Positions 1-11,082 of a stretch of DNA of 64,000 nucleotides are shown piece after piece. This stretch comes from Corydoras sp. C115 (lineage: Eukaryota; Chordata; Actinopteri; Siluriformes; Callichthyidae). The notes under the pieces are model-generated. The model made no database searches, was not told where the DNA came from, and saw only the letters and a program-made list of their open reading frames with translations. A program made the translations under genes and the position numbers. The first letter of the stretch is position 1. Each line of letters begins with the position of its first letter. The stretch spans positions 235,001 through 299,000 of the forward strand of contig JAFMOC010000197.1 of assembly GCA_019802505.1 (NCBI GenBank), in the 5' to 3' direction.

Positions 1-123
1 AGATTGGCACCCTGTCCTGGGTGTATCTGCCCAGCGCCCGAAACGTTCTCCCTGGATGGGCATGGGGAACCCCCCCCACGACCCTATTAGAGGATAAAGC
101 GGGAGATAATGAATGAATGAATA
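1..123 (+). mobile_element. V-SINE copy, 3' part, cut by window edge
   Basis: This is the 3' half of the SINE described at 132-508, ending in a GAATGAATGA tail. Its head lies outside the window. Confidence 0.85.
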
Positions 124-131
124 ATAGCAGC

Positions 132-508
132 GGCAGGGTGGCTTAGGGGTTTAGCATGTTCTCCTCTCTGCGCTAGGGATTCCCGGTTCGAATCCCTATC
201 TGGGTGGAGTTTCCATGTCCTCCCCGTGTCCGTGTGGGTTTCCTCCGGGTTCTCCGGTTTCCTCCCACAGTCCAAAAACATGGATCAAGGTCAATTGAGT
301 TCTCCAAATTGCCCCACATAGAGTGTGTCTGTGTGAGTGAGTGAGTGTCCAGCGATAGTTTGGCGCCCTGTCGTGGGCGTATCTGCCCAGCGCCCGAAAC
401 GTTTTTTTTTTTTCTCCCCAGGATGGGCATGGGGAACCCCCCCCCCCCCCCCCCCCCCCCGCGCGGCCCTAATAGAGGATAAAGGGAAGATAATGAATGA
501 ATAAATAA
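132..508 (+). mobile_element. V-SINE (DANA/HE1-type) retrotransposon, full copy
   Basis: This entry describes the family. The head is tRNA-like with an A box (TGGCTTAGGGG here, TGGCTTAGTGG in most copies) and a perfect B box GGTTCGAATCC, the two RNA polymerase III promoter elements. The middle matches the conserved V-SINE core around GTTTCCTCCGGGTTCTCCGG and CCCACAGTCCAAAAACATGG. The 3' part contains CCCAGCGATGG, CTGTCCTGGGTGTATCTGCC, a variable C tract and GATAATGAATGAATGA. In this copy the C tract is expanded to 24 C (437-460). About 28 copies or pieces occur in the window on both strands. Assignment to the V-SINE superfamily is from memory of DANA. Confidence 0.88.
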
Positions 509-569
509 TTGCTATGGACACCTCTCACCAAAATTTAGGTGGTGTATTGTGCTGAGGGGGAACCTTTTC

Positions 570-622
<53 letters not shown>

Positions 623-641
623 GGTATTTCTTTCTCTGTAG

Positions 642-1379
642 ACGGGGTACATGTTTGGAAAGGGTGTTTATTTTGCCGACATGGTGTCAAAGAGTGCCAA
701 CTACTGCCACACGTCTCCAGCCAATCCCGTGGGCCTCATCCTGCTGGGGGAGGTCGCTCTCGGCAACATGTGAGTGACCGCTCCGAGCTGACCGGCGTGT
801 ACGGTACGTCCGTCTCTCTGTACGAGCGTCTCATGTCCTCACTCTGTCGTTTAGGCATGAACTCAAGAGAGCCTCGCACATCACCAAACTGGCAAAGGGC
901 AAGCAGAGTGTGAAGGGTAAGAGCCCCCCCCCCCCCCCCCCGTTTAATCCACTGCTTTATTTACTCGCAGAGTGCGATGCCGGACACAATGACACACTCA
1001 CACTGATCTGTTCTCTGCAGGTTTGGGACGGACCGCTCCGGACCCTTCCGCCACCGTTTCTCTGGACGGAGTGGACGTTCCCATGGGGAAGGCCGTCAAC
1101 ACCAACATCGACGACACCAGCCTGCTCTATAACGAGTATCCTTATCCAAAAATGGGGCGGGGGGTGACATACTTAACAATGGCAGGGAGAAGCAAAGGCA
1201 TTAATATAATTTGGGCAGCTTGGTGGCGCTGTGGTCATATTCCTACTTTGAATTTTAAGGTTTATTAATGCAAAAGGTAAGCACGGTTTGTTTTCTGTGT
1301 GAAGTTTGCATGTTCTCCCCTTGTTTGTATATAGGTTTGCTACAGGTTCCGTCCACTTTATTGGTCTCCTGTATTTTAT

Positions 1380-1416
<37 letters not shown>

Positions 1417-1717
1417 CATTGTTTTTTTTGTTGTCTGTCCCACACCATGCGCACCTCTCATTTGAACTCAGTGTTTTATTGTTACTGATATTCATTCATT
1501 CATTCATTATGTCGTTTGCTGACCACTAACCCCCCCCCCCCCCCCCCCCCCCATGCTGCCCGTTAAAGATATTTAATTAGAATATTGGATGTCCTCGTTG
1601 TGAGCTCGTTCTCCTTGACCTCGTGTCTTTTTCAGATACATCGTGTACGATATCGCTCAGGTCAACCTGAAATACCTGATCAAGCTTCGCTTCAATTACC
1701 AAACGTCTCTGTGGTGA
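642..1717 (+). CDS. parp1: poly(ADP-ribose) polymerase 1, C-terminal catalytic end (partial)
   Basis: Four exons at 642-769, 855-916, 1021-1135 and 1636-1717 join in frame (387 nt, 128 residues plus TGA). The protein is the end of the PARP1 ART catalytic domain, which transfers ADP-ribose from NAD+ to proteins at DNA breaks in the nucleus. The first exon carries GKGVYFADMVSKSANYCHTS, including the NAD-site tyrosine (Tyr896 in human numbering). The catalytic glutamate (Glu988) lies in LLYNEYIVYDIAQVN, and its codon is split GA|A by the intron between 1135 and 1636. The protein ends in TSLW, as PARP1 does. Exons for the zinc fingers, BRCT, WGR and the catalytic histidine lie left of the window. 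The first acceptor follows a (GT)n tract at 575-621. PARP2/3 are excluded by near-identity along the whole tail. Confidence 0.96.
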
Positions 1718-2813
1718 GAGGGCTGGTGTGTCGCCAATATGCAACCCCCCCCCCCTCCCAAACCTCCCCCCCCCACACACTATGCTGACTGCAGTAGGGC
1801 TGTAATCCAGGATCTGTGAGAAGATGCAGACATGTCCTCTGTCCAGCAGCAGCAGCAGCTGAGTGGACGCTCCTGCGCTCTGAACGTCCGATTCCGTTCC
1901 CTCCGTTAAAACGTGGCAGGATTCCATCCGAGTCCTGTGAAGGTCCACTGATGTGCTACCGGTTGTTAGGTAGAACCGTCTTCCATTTTTCTAGAGTCCG
2001 TGTGTTAGTTTTGCTTTCGGAGCTTCAGTCCTGCGGGGTTCGGGGTTTCCATGACGACGTTGGACTCTGTACTTGTACAGATTTAGAGGTTGACCGGACC
2101 CTGCGTGTGTCAGTCTGTTTGCTGCTCGTTAACGTGATGCGTCATCAGGACGCCTGTTATTAGAACTATTGGAAAATGGTTCCTGTGTGATTTTCATTTT
2201 TTTTTTCTTCTGATATTAATAGTATAAAAAAAATATGTTTACATTTTCATAAAAAACGGTTGTCAACGATTTGGACGTGAACACTTCGGGTTGTGAACGT
2301 TCGGGGGCACTGACCGTGAGCTTGACCGCAAAACCCAGAGTTCTGCTGATTTATAAAGCTAAAGGAAAAGCCGATTCGGCGACTGGAAATGAAACTGCGA
2401 TGAAATGTGAAGACTGTATTTTTGATTTGTCTCGTGGTGAATTTCGAGTGTCCGGACATCCGGACGCGAACTTTGGCTCAGATGTAGAATTCATTAAAGG
2501 TATGAAACTAAAATCCCCCTGAAACCGGAGAACTTCCAACATGGACGATACAAAAATAAAAAAATGTCTTTAGTTGACTTCACAGTGTGAACTGGATTCA
2601 TTCCTTTTCTTTGTACGACTGTTAGAATAAGTTGGTTCATTAAATGTTGAATATATTCATTAAATCGAACCTCAGACCACATGGGGTGAGGGTTTTAATC
2701 CCGTCCTGTTTGTTCCATAAGACGAGCACACAAACCATCTGCAGCGACGCATCAGCGATGAAGATGAGGCCTCTGACAGGAGTATTTAATATTGAGTTAT
2801 TATTAAATTTGAT
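1718..2813 (+). other. parp1 3' UTR and spacer, no further gene
   Basis: This stretch follows the parp1 stop codon. AATAAA-like hexamers occur in the A-rich sequence near 2552-2560 and are the likeliest polyadenylation signals, though I cannot fix the transcript end. Short open frames here show no family resemblance. The last 12 bases are the left target-site duplication of the SINE that follows. Confidence 0.45.
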
Positions 2814-3168
2814 AGGCGGCACGGTGGCTTAGTGGTTTAGCATGTTCTCCTCTCAGCACTAGGGATTCCCGGTTCGAATCCCCATCTGGGTGGAGTTTCC
2901 ACGTTCTCCCCGTGTCTGCGTGGGTTTCCTCCGGGGTTCTCCGGTTTCCTCCCACAGTCCAAAAACATGGATGAAGTCAATTGAATTCTCAAAATTGCCC
3001 CATATAGAGTGTGTGTTTGTGTGAGTGAGAGTGTGCCCAGCGATGGATCGGCGCCCTGTCCTGGGTGTATCTGCCCAGCGCCCGAGACGTTCTCCCCTGG
3101 ATGGACATGGGGAACCTCCCCGTGACCCTAATAGAGGATAAAGCAGAAGATAATGAATGAATGAATGA
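2814..3168 (+). mobile_element. V-SINE, full copy with perfect target-site duplication
   Basis: Full-length insertion flanked by the identical 12-mer ATTAAATTTGAT at 2802-2813 and 3169-3180, a direct mark of target-primed retrotransposition. Confidence 0.92.
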
Positions 3169-3186
3169 ATTAAATTTGATCTAAAA

Positions 3187-3343
3187 CACCGTTCTCAAAA
3201 TTGCCCCATATAGAGTGTGTGTGTGAGTGAGTGTGTGCCCAGCGATAGATTGGCGTCCTGTCCTGGGTGTATCTGCCCAGCGCCCAAAACGTTCTCCCCC
3301 CTCCCCCCGTAACCCTAATATAGAATAAAGCAGAAGATAATGG
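3187..3343 (+). mobile_element. V-SINE fragment, 3' half
   Basis: A 5'-truncated piece starting at the CAAAATTGCCCCATATAGAG block, lying just behind the previous copy in the same orientation. Its tail block is shortened. Confidence 0.8.
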
Positions 3344-3362
3344 CTGGATGTAACATTCAGAG

Positions 3363-3675
3363 GGCGGCACGGTGGCTTAGTGGTTTAGCAGGTTCTCCTC
3401 TCAGCGCTGGGGATTCCGGGTTCGAATCCCAATCTGGGTGGAGTTTGCATGTTCTCCCCGTGTCTGCATGAGTTTCCTCCGGGTTCTCCGGTTTCCTCCC
3501 ACAGTCCAAAAAACATGGATCAAGGTGATTTGAAGTCTCCAAATTGCCCCATATAGAGTGAGTCTATATGGGGCAATATGTGTGTGTGTCCAGTGATCTG
3601 GTGTATCTGCAGAGCGCCCGAAACGTTCTCCCCTGGATGGAGATGGGGAACCCTAGTGGATGGATGGATGGATGT
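3363..3675 (+). mobile_element. V-SINE, near-full copy with altered 3' half
   Basis: Head and V core are intact. The region after the ATATAGAGTG block is rearranged, with an extra TCTATATGGGGCAATATG segment, and the tail is GGATGGATGGATG instead of GAAT repeats. It ends about 90 bp upstream of the lin9 start codon. Confidence 0.85.
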
Positions 3676-3689
3676 AACATTCGGTGCCC

Positions 3690-3764
3690 TGTCGGTTCGT
3701 CTCTCTCCCACAATGCACCGCGCCGGTCGGGCAGTCTTTGAAAAAGCGGCGCGGCTGATTTAAG
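3690..3764 (+). promoter_or_regulatory. lin9 proximal promoter / 5' UTR with CHR-like hexamer
   Basis: This CpG-rich stretch sits directly before the lin9 ATG and begins a CpG-rich zone reaching about 4080. TTTGAA at 3737-3742, about 23 bp before the ATG, matches the cell-cycle homology region (CHR) hexamer, which the MuvB subunit LIN54 binds. I see no TATA box, as is usual for such genes. The transcription start cannot be placed from sequence alone. Confidence 0.45.
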
Positions 3765-6700
3765 ATGGCGGACCCGGAGCAGCTGCTGGATGAGAGTGAG
3801 TAACTCAACGCCGCCTCCCGGCGTCTCTGTGAGCGCCTCGCCGTGCGCGTCGGCGGTGCAGCCGCGGCGTCCGCGCCCCTCGCCGCCTCCCGCGGAAACG
3901 CCGCCGTTAATCGACTTTAACACTTTGAAAGTGGACCGCGGCGCTAAAAGCTACGAGGCGATCTCTGAAGCTAGCCCGACTTCTGTGGCTTTCCCACCGC
4001 TTCTCGGTAAATCCCGGTCGGCTCCTGGGATTGGCGGACGGGGGGCCGAGCGAGCGCCGTGATTGGTCAGCGCCGTCTACTGAAACTTTTCCGCCCAATG
4101 AGATGACTGACGTTCACATTCGGTGGGCGTGGCTAGCCGGGAATTGATTGGGATTTGAAGTCGGGCTTGTTTAGCTGGCGTGCTATTATAAACAGGGTTT
4201 GTTTAGGTCGGGTTTTGTTGTCGTTCGTGTGGCCCGTGTGTCGGGTTCAATCGCGTTATCTGTTCGAATCTGTAGCGCGGGGTTAAAGTTTGAGATATCA
4301 GAGGGTTTGGTTAAAGAGCAGGGGTTTATTTTGGGGTGGATCGATGACGTTGGAGATTCCTGTCAGCTTCACGTCGCTGTCATCATCAACTCACACACGA
4401 CTTCGCCTTGAAACTCTCTTCATTATTTTTATTATCATTATTAACGCGTTCATTTGATTGTTAATGAGATGTGATCTGTGGATGGAGCTTGGACTGATCA
4501 GCCGTCAAAACCTGAACGTCAGTAATCGATCAGCTGTCTGAGGTAAAGCCTGAGGAAAAGGAATAGTCTGAGGTAAAGCCTGAGGAATAGTCTGAGGTAA
4601 AGGTATAGCCTGAGGTATAGTCTGAGGTAAAGGTAAAGCCTGAGGTAAAGGAATAGTCTGAGGTAAAGCCTGAGGTATAGTCTGAGGTAAAGGAATAGTC
4701 TGAGGTAAAGTCTGAGGTAAAGGTATAGTCTGAGGTAAAGTCTGAGGTAAAGGTAAAGTCTGAGGTAAAGGAATAGTCTGAGGTAAAGGAATAGTCTGAG
4801 GTAAAGTCTGAGGTAAAGGAATAGTCTGAGGTAAAGGAATAGTCTGAGGTAAAGTCTGAGGTAAAGGAATAGTCTGAGGTAAAGGAATAGTCTGAGGTAA
4901 AGGTATAGTCTGAGGTAAAGTCTGAGGTAAAGTCTGAGGTAAAGTCTGAGGTAAAGTCTGAGGTAAAGGAATAGTCTGAGGTAAAGGAATAGTCTGAGGT
5001 AAAGGAATAGTCTGAGGTAAAGTCTGAGGTAAAGTCTGAGGTAAAGGAATAGTCTGAGGTAAAGGTAAAGTCTGAGGTAAAGGAATAGTCTGAGGTAAAG
5101 GAATAGTCTGAGGTAAAGGAATAGTCTGAGGTAAAGGTATAGTCTGAGGTAAAGCCTGAGGTAAAGGAATAGCCTGAGGTAAAGTCTGAGGTAAAGCCTG
5201 AGGTAAAGGAATAGTCTGAGGTAAAGTCTGAGGTAAAGCCTGAGGTAAAGGAATAGTCTGAGGTAAAGTCTGAGGTAAAGCCTGAGGTAAAGGAATAGCC
5301 TGAGGTAAAGTCTGAGGTAAAGCCTGAGGTAAAGGAATAGTCTGAGGTAAAGTCTGAGGTAAAGTCTGAGGTAAAGCCTGAGGTAAAGGAATAGTCTGAG
5401 GTAAAGTCTGAGGTAAAGCCTGAGGTAAAGGTATAGTCTGAGGTAAAGTCTGAGGTAAAGGAATAGTCTGAGGTAAAGCCTGAGGTAAAGGAATAGTCTG
5501 AGGTAAAGCCTGAGGTAAAGGAATAGTCTGAGGTAAAGCCTGAGGTAAAGGAATAGTCTGAAGTAAAGTCTGAGGTAAAGGTAAAGCCTGAGGTAAAGCC
5601 TAAGGTAAAGGTATAGTCTGAGGTAAAGCCTGAGGTAAAGGAATAGCCTGAGGTAAAGTCTGAGGTAAAGCCTGAGGTGAAAGGAATAGCCTGAGGTAAA
5701 GTCTGAGGTAAAGCCTGAGGTAAAGGAAAAGTCTGAGGTAAAGTCTGAGGTAAAGCCTGAGGTAAAGGAAAAGTCTGAGGTAAAGTCTGAGGTAAAGTCT
5801 GAGGTAAAGCCTGAGGTAAAGGTATAGTCTGAGGTAAAGTCTGAGGTAAAGTCTGAGGTAAAGGAATAGTCTGAGGTAAAGTCTGAGGTAAAGTCTGAGG
5901 TAAAGGAATAGTCTGAAGTAAAGTCTGAGGTAAAGGTAAAGCCTGAGGTAAAGGTATAGTCTGAGGTAAAGTCTGAGGTAAAGCCTGAGGTAAAGGAATA
6001 GTCTGAGGTAAAGTCTGAGGTAAAGTCTGAGGTAAAGCCTGAGGTAAAGGTATAGTCTGAGGTAAAGTCTGAGGTAAAGGAATAGTCTGAGGTAAAGCCT
6101 GAGGTAAAGGAATAGTCTGAAGTAAAGTCTGAGGTAAAGGTAAAGCCTGAGGTAAAGGTATAGTCTGAGGTAAAGTCTGAGGTAAAGCCTGAGGTAAAGG
6201 AATAGTCTGAGGTAAAGTCTGAGGTAAAGTCTGAGGTAAAGCCTGAGGTAAAGGTATAGTCTGAGGTAAAGTCTGAGGTAAAGGAATAGTCTGAGGTAAA
6301 GCCTGAGGTAAAGGAATAGTCTGAGGTAAAGCCTGAGGTAAAGGAATAGTCTGAGGTAAAGCCTGAGGTAAAGGAATAGTCTGAAGTAAAGTCTGAGGTA
6401 AAGGTAAAGCCTGAGGTAAAGCCTAAGGTAAAGGAATAGTCTGTATTTTCAGACTGTATTGTAAAGATAATGATCGTCTGATATTCATTCATCCATCCAT
6501 TATCTTCCGCTTTATCCTCTATTTGGGTGGGGTGGGGTTCCAGGGGAGAAGGTTTCGGGTGCTGGGCAGATACACCCAGGACAGGACGCCAATCTAGCAC
6601 TCACACACGCACTCACTCACACAGACACACTCTATATGGGGCAATTTGGAGAATTCAATTGACCTTGATGCATGTTTTTTGGACTGTGGGAGGAAACTGG

Positions 6701-9700
6701 AGGAAACCCACGCGGACACATGGAGAACATGGAATCTCCACCCACCGGGGATCCCTAGCGCTGAGAGGCGAACGTGTTAACCGCTAAGCCACCGTGCCGC
6801 CGGCCTAGAATGATCCACCACCCAAAATAATAGCAGCTCTATTGTAAAGATAACGATCAGGACCCTCACAAAGTCTGAAAATTATCGTCAGATTTTTACT
6901 AAGTTTTTTTTTTTTTATACCTTCAGACCAGAAACCATGACTTAGACTTGATGTGTTTACTCTTCTGTAAAATGCTCTCTCTCTCTCTCTGTCTCTCTCT
7001 CAGGCTCTTCAGCGAAGGCTCTCGTCAGTTTAAAAGGTAATTAAAATGTTTTTTGCTTCTTTAGCGTGTGCGGTTTGTTGATTTTTCTGTGATTTTTCAC
7101 TGATGATAACTTGTATTGCGACGTTTGTTAAAGTGCACGTTATAATCCAGCAAATAAAATCCTATTATAACAACAATCTTCAGATTTCACACGCAGTACA
7201 TAGACACAAACCATCAAACATGAAGCGGCACGTTTACTGTCGGCTCAGAACCACCAATAACGTTCTGAATGTCCGTCTTTACAGAAGGAAGTTTGTCCAA
7301 CACCTTAAATGAGAAAAACATCCTCTCAAAATCCCAGAATACCCGGGGAAGGAGCAGCTACTCCGCCGCCATGGAAACGGTAAGAAGATGATGAGGTTGT
7401 CGGGGGTCGTGTGGTTTTTTTTTTTTTTTTTTTTTTTCTCTTCTCTCCTCTTTACTCTGGTGTGTGTGTGGGACCCGGACGATTTCCTGCTTTATTTATG
7501 CTACAGTTGTGCATGATGTTTATAAATGAATTAGTGTATATGATGGATTGTGTGTTTTTTATTCTAGCCGACTAGAAGCTCCAAGAGGAGTCGTTTCTCC
7601 TCAGAGGACGAGGAGCGGCCGCTCTGCTCCCGATCCCCCAGGAGGAGCCAGAGAGTCAGTACGGTTCCTCAGGTCAGACAATCAAATCAGAATATCTGTT
7701 AACTATGAAAATAATGTTTTATAAATTCATTGTTTTAGACTCTGGGAATGTGATTGGCATTTTTTAAAATAAATTTTTAATGTTAATGAAGGTGATCATC
7801 GATATAATTGATCCTCCCTCTCTCTCTCTCGTGCAGAAACTCGCCACCGTCGCAACTCCAGATAAAAAGACTTCACAGAAAATCGGACTGAGATTACGAA
7901 ATCTACTCAAACTGCCCAAAGCTCACAAATGGTGCATCTACGAGTGGTTCTACTCCAATCTCGACCGGTAAGAAAGAACTGTAATTTAATTGGCTTTGCT
8001 ACCGCGGTTACCAGTCATCGCTGAAAGTCTTATCTGAGCTGATTTCTAAAATAATCCATGAATTTGAGGAACTGGTCTCCTTTTCTTTGCAGACCGTTAT
8101 TTGAAGGAGACAACGACTTCTGTCTGTGCCTAAAGGAATCCTTTCCAAATCTGAAAACGAGAAAGTTGACCCGGGTGGAATGGGGTACCATCAGAAGACT
8201 CATGGGAAAACCTAGAAGGTCCGGCCATGTTGTGCAGGATGTGTGATTTATCAGGACAGGACGTGTGTGTGTGTATAATTAAATTTAAGTATGTGTGGTG
8301 TTAATGAACGTTCTGGGGAAACACAGGTGCTCGTCCGCCTTTTTTGCCGAGGAGCGGACGGCTTTGGAGATGAAGAGGAAGAAGATGCGGCTGCTGCAGC
8401 AGAGGAAGATCACGGATATATCACAGTGTAAAGACCTGCCGGACGACATCCCTCTGCCTTTAGTCATCGGCACGAAGGTCACCGGTGAGTTTATACGGTC
8501 ATCTGAAGAATAAACATCCCAGAATATAAGCACCAGGGCAAAGTGTGGGAGTAAATACATACATGATCTGTGGACAGGAGCACAGGGGTACATTTAAAAG
8601 TCCACCTTTAATTATGTTTTCATTCATTCATTATCTTTCACTTAATCCTCTTGTATGGTATCTACTATACTACAGCCAGGGGAGAACATTTCAGGTGATA
8701 CACCCACCAATCTATCGCTGGGCACACACTCACACAGACACATACTCACTCTATATGGGGCAATTTAGAGCAATTCATTTACGTCGAATCCATGTTTTTG
8801 GACTGTGGGAGGACACCGGAGAACCCGGAGGAAACCCATGCGGACACTGGGAGAACATGCAAACTCCGCCCATACTGTAATTTGAACCTGGAATCCCCAG
8901 CGCTGAGAGGAGAACATGCTAAGCCACTGTGCCACCCCTAATGATGTTCTATTAACTCTGAAATTTGCGCATAGCACGTCTGAGGGGGGTCCACGACGGC
9001 CTGTTCACTGGACAGATTGACGGCGTGGACACGAGTGCGGCGACGTACCGGGTCACTTTCGACAGAAGTGGACTCGGCACACACACGGTTCCCGACTACG
9101 AAGTGCTTGTAAGTCCCGTTTTCAACTCGAACAAACCCGAAATACTTTGGACTTAAAAATGTGGAACATTAATAACCCCTCCGTAACCCTCGCTCATGTC
9201 CCACGTCTCTGTTGCGTAACAGAGTAACGAACCTCCTGAGACCATGCCCATCTCTGCGTTCGCTCAGAAACAGCGTCCGTCTCGCTTCCCCAACTACATG
9301 ACCCCCCCGCGCGGGACGTACGCGGGTTCAACGCAGCCTGTTCTGATGGTAATAAACTAACCAAATGTTGATCACATGATCGGGATTCTGAGCGATGGAC
9401 ACTACAGTGGGCGCTTTGTTTGCAGGACAGCGATCCTCTCTTCAGTCAGTCGCCGTGGAAAGACAAACTGACCGGAACTGACGGCGAGACGCTCGGCGGG
9501 TTCCCCGTTAAGTTCCTCGTGCAGGTGGTGAGTAGAACGGGACGTGGGCGGCGTGCTCTGCGTCGGTTCTCATTTATAAACCCACGTGCTGATCTTCCTT
9601 CAGACTCGACTCTCCAAGATCCTGATGATCAAGAAGGAACACATCAAGCATCTGAGGGAGATGAACACTGAGGCTGAGAAGATGGTACCCTGATTCCAAA

Positions 9701-10812
9701 TGATTTAATAACTTATTTTTAATTTTCGGTTGCTGAGGGCAGACCAGAACGGCGTGGTTGTTAATGTTGACCCTTTTATCCTGTTCTTCTGCAGAAGTCC
9801 TACTCCATGGCCATTGGGTTGGACTTTCAGAGGAGATATGCTACCACAGTGCTGGATCTGGAACAGCTCAATAAAGACCTGAACAAAGTTCTGCACGAGG
9901 TCCAGCAGTTCTGCTACGAGGTGAGCGAGCATGACCGGGTTTTCACCTTGAATCCGCCGGTTTCTAAGAGGGCTCCGGGTTGCTACGGTGCTCAGAGGGT
10001 CAGAAAGTGGTTGGCAGGATGCTTCTTAGGTTGCTATGGTGTTCCAGGTGGTCGCTAAGAAGTTTCTAAGGTGTTTTCCTAATGTGTTGGTAGGTGGTGA
10101 ATAGGTACCGCTTTATTAATATCCTCAAAACTATCATGATGATGATGATGATGATGATGATTATTATTAATTTATAATAATATTATTAATATTAATTTGT
10201 GGCTTCTCTTCCAAACCCTTCTCGTCTGAACAGCTGGCCCCGGATCAGGGCATGCAGCCGGCCGATCAGCCCAGCGAGCTGCGGCGGCGCTGTGACGACG
10301 AGGCGCAGGATGTGGTCAGGCTGTGCAACGCCCTCCCCGACGGCGAGCAGCGTGTCCAGAACCCCGGTCTCACGCAGCTCGTCTCCCGTCTCACTGCCCT
10401 GCTGCTGCAGATCCGGGTAAGACCCTGCACCCCTGAGCGGACTCCTAAATTTTCTTTCCTCATTTTTTTTTTTTTTTTTTTTTGACCTTGGGTTCTGCTT
10501 TCTCGCGCAGTGCTTGGCCGAGGGGGGCGACCTGAATTCGTTCGAATTTCAGTCACTGACCGATTCCCTGAATGACATTAAGAGTTCCATAGATGGTTCC
10601 AACCTCAGGTGAGTTTGGGTTCCTCTGTCGGGACGTGACCTTCGTTGTTATGGTTCTTTTAAAACAGGGAGGTTCCTTAAAGTTGCCCTACCTCCACTCT
10701 CACCCCACCCACCTGCATCCACACTCATTTAAATAGCACTGAGGAAACACTATGGACAGGCTGAATTCATATAACTGAGGGTCATAGTGCATTGTCCCTT
10801 TGTGTGTGTGTA

Positions 10813-10911
<99 letters not shown>

Positions 10912-11082
10912 GTGTGTGTGTATATATGGTGTATACCCTCGGGTTCCTCTGCCTGATGTGTGATTGTGTCAAACAGCTGTTTCCAGGACAACGTGGAGAT
11001 CCACGTAGCGCACATCCAGAGCGGCTTGAGTCAGCTGGGCAACCTGCACGCGTTCTCCGCCAACAACACCAATCGGACGTGA
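3765..11082 (+). CDS. lin9: LIN9, MuvB/DREAM complex core subunit
   Basis: Fifteen exons: 3765-3795, 7004-7036, 7285-7379, 7568-7672, 7837-7967, 8093-8218, 8327-8484, 8975-9108, 9223-9348, 9426-9527, 9604-9684, 9795-9920, 10234-10416, 10511-10608, 10977-11082. They total 1635 nt and encode 544 residues, close to human LIN9 (542 from memory). The protein begins MADPEQLLDE and ends AFSANNTNRT. Residues about 100-205 form the DIRP domain (LRNLLKLPKAHKWCIYEWFY, VEWGTIRRLMGKPRR). Later blocks include TARLRGVHDGLFTGQID, TRLSKILMIKKEHIK, YELAPDQG and the end CFQDNVEIHVAHIQSGLSQ. LIN9 is a nuclear scaffold of MuvB, which represses (with p130/E2F4) or activates (with B-MYB) cell-cycle genes. Donors after exons 6 (GTCCGG) and 11 (GTACCC) are weak. 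Confidence 0.97.
4537..6443 (+). repeat. 1.9-kb minisatellite in lin9 intron 1
   Basis: The array is built from the 12-mers GTCTGAGGTAAA and GCCTGAGGTAAA separated irregularly by the 6-mers GGAATA, GGTATA or GGTAAA. All units are multiples of 6, so the complement stays open for more than 600 codons. One extra base near 5678 shifts the phase. Higher-order blocks recur, for example around 5930-6130. On the lin9 sense strand nearly every 12-mer contains GAG|GTAAAG, close to a 5' splice site. The rest of intron 1 (3796-7003) holds CpG-rich promoter-side sequence, one inverted SINE and nothing coding. Confidence 0.95.
6484..6805 (-). mobile_element. V-SINE, full copy in lin9 intron 1
   Basis: Inverted copy running from the tail (CATCCATCCATTATCTTCCGC) to the head (AAGCCACCGTGCCGCC). 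Near-identical 22-mers around ATTGTAAAGATAAYGATC lie outside it at about 6455-6476 and 6838-6859. Confidence 0.87.
8621..8937 (-). mobile_element. V-SINE, older diverged copy in lin9 intron 7
   Basis: Tail, V core and tRNA-like head are all present but with more substitutions and a missing C-tract block, so this looks older than its neighbours. Confidence 0.8.
9955..10100 (+). repeat. degenerate GGTTGCTA-type tandem repeat, lin9 intron 12
   Basis: Imperfect units such as GGTTGCTACGGTG, GGTTGCTATGGTG and GGTGGTCGCTAAGAAG follow one another. An (ATG)n tract lies at about 10134-10160. No coding potential is seen between the exons. Confidence 0.6.
10800..10928 (+). repeat. compound (GT)n(AT)n microsatellite, lin9 intron 14
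   Basis: (TG)n, then about 25 AT dinucleotides, then (GT)n(AT)n(GT)n. It lies about 50 bp upstream of the last lin9 exon. The AT stretch is self-complementary and could form a cruciform or hairpin. Confidence 0.9.

Noticed and set aside
4519..6600. 693-codon minus-strand open frame with FTSD and LYLR repeats
   Set aside because: It spans the lin9 intron minisatellite. All units are multiples of 6 bp with no stop on that strand, so openness is a composition effect; a one-base shift changes the repeat peptide without closing it.
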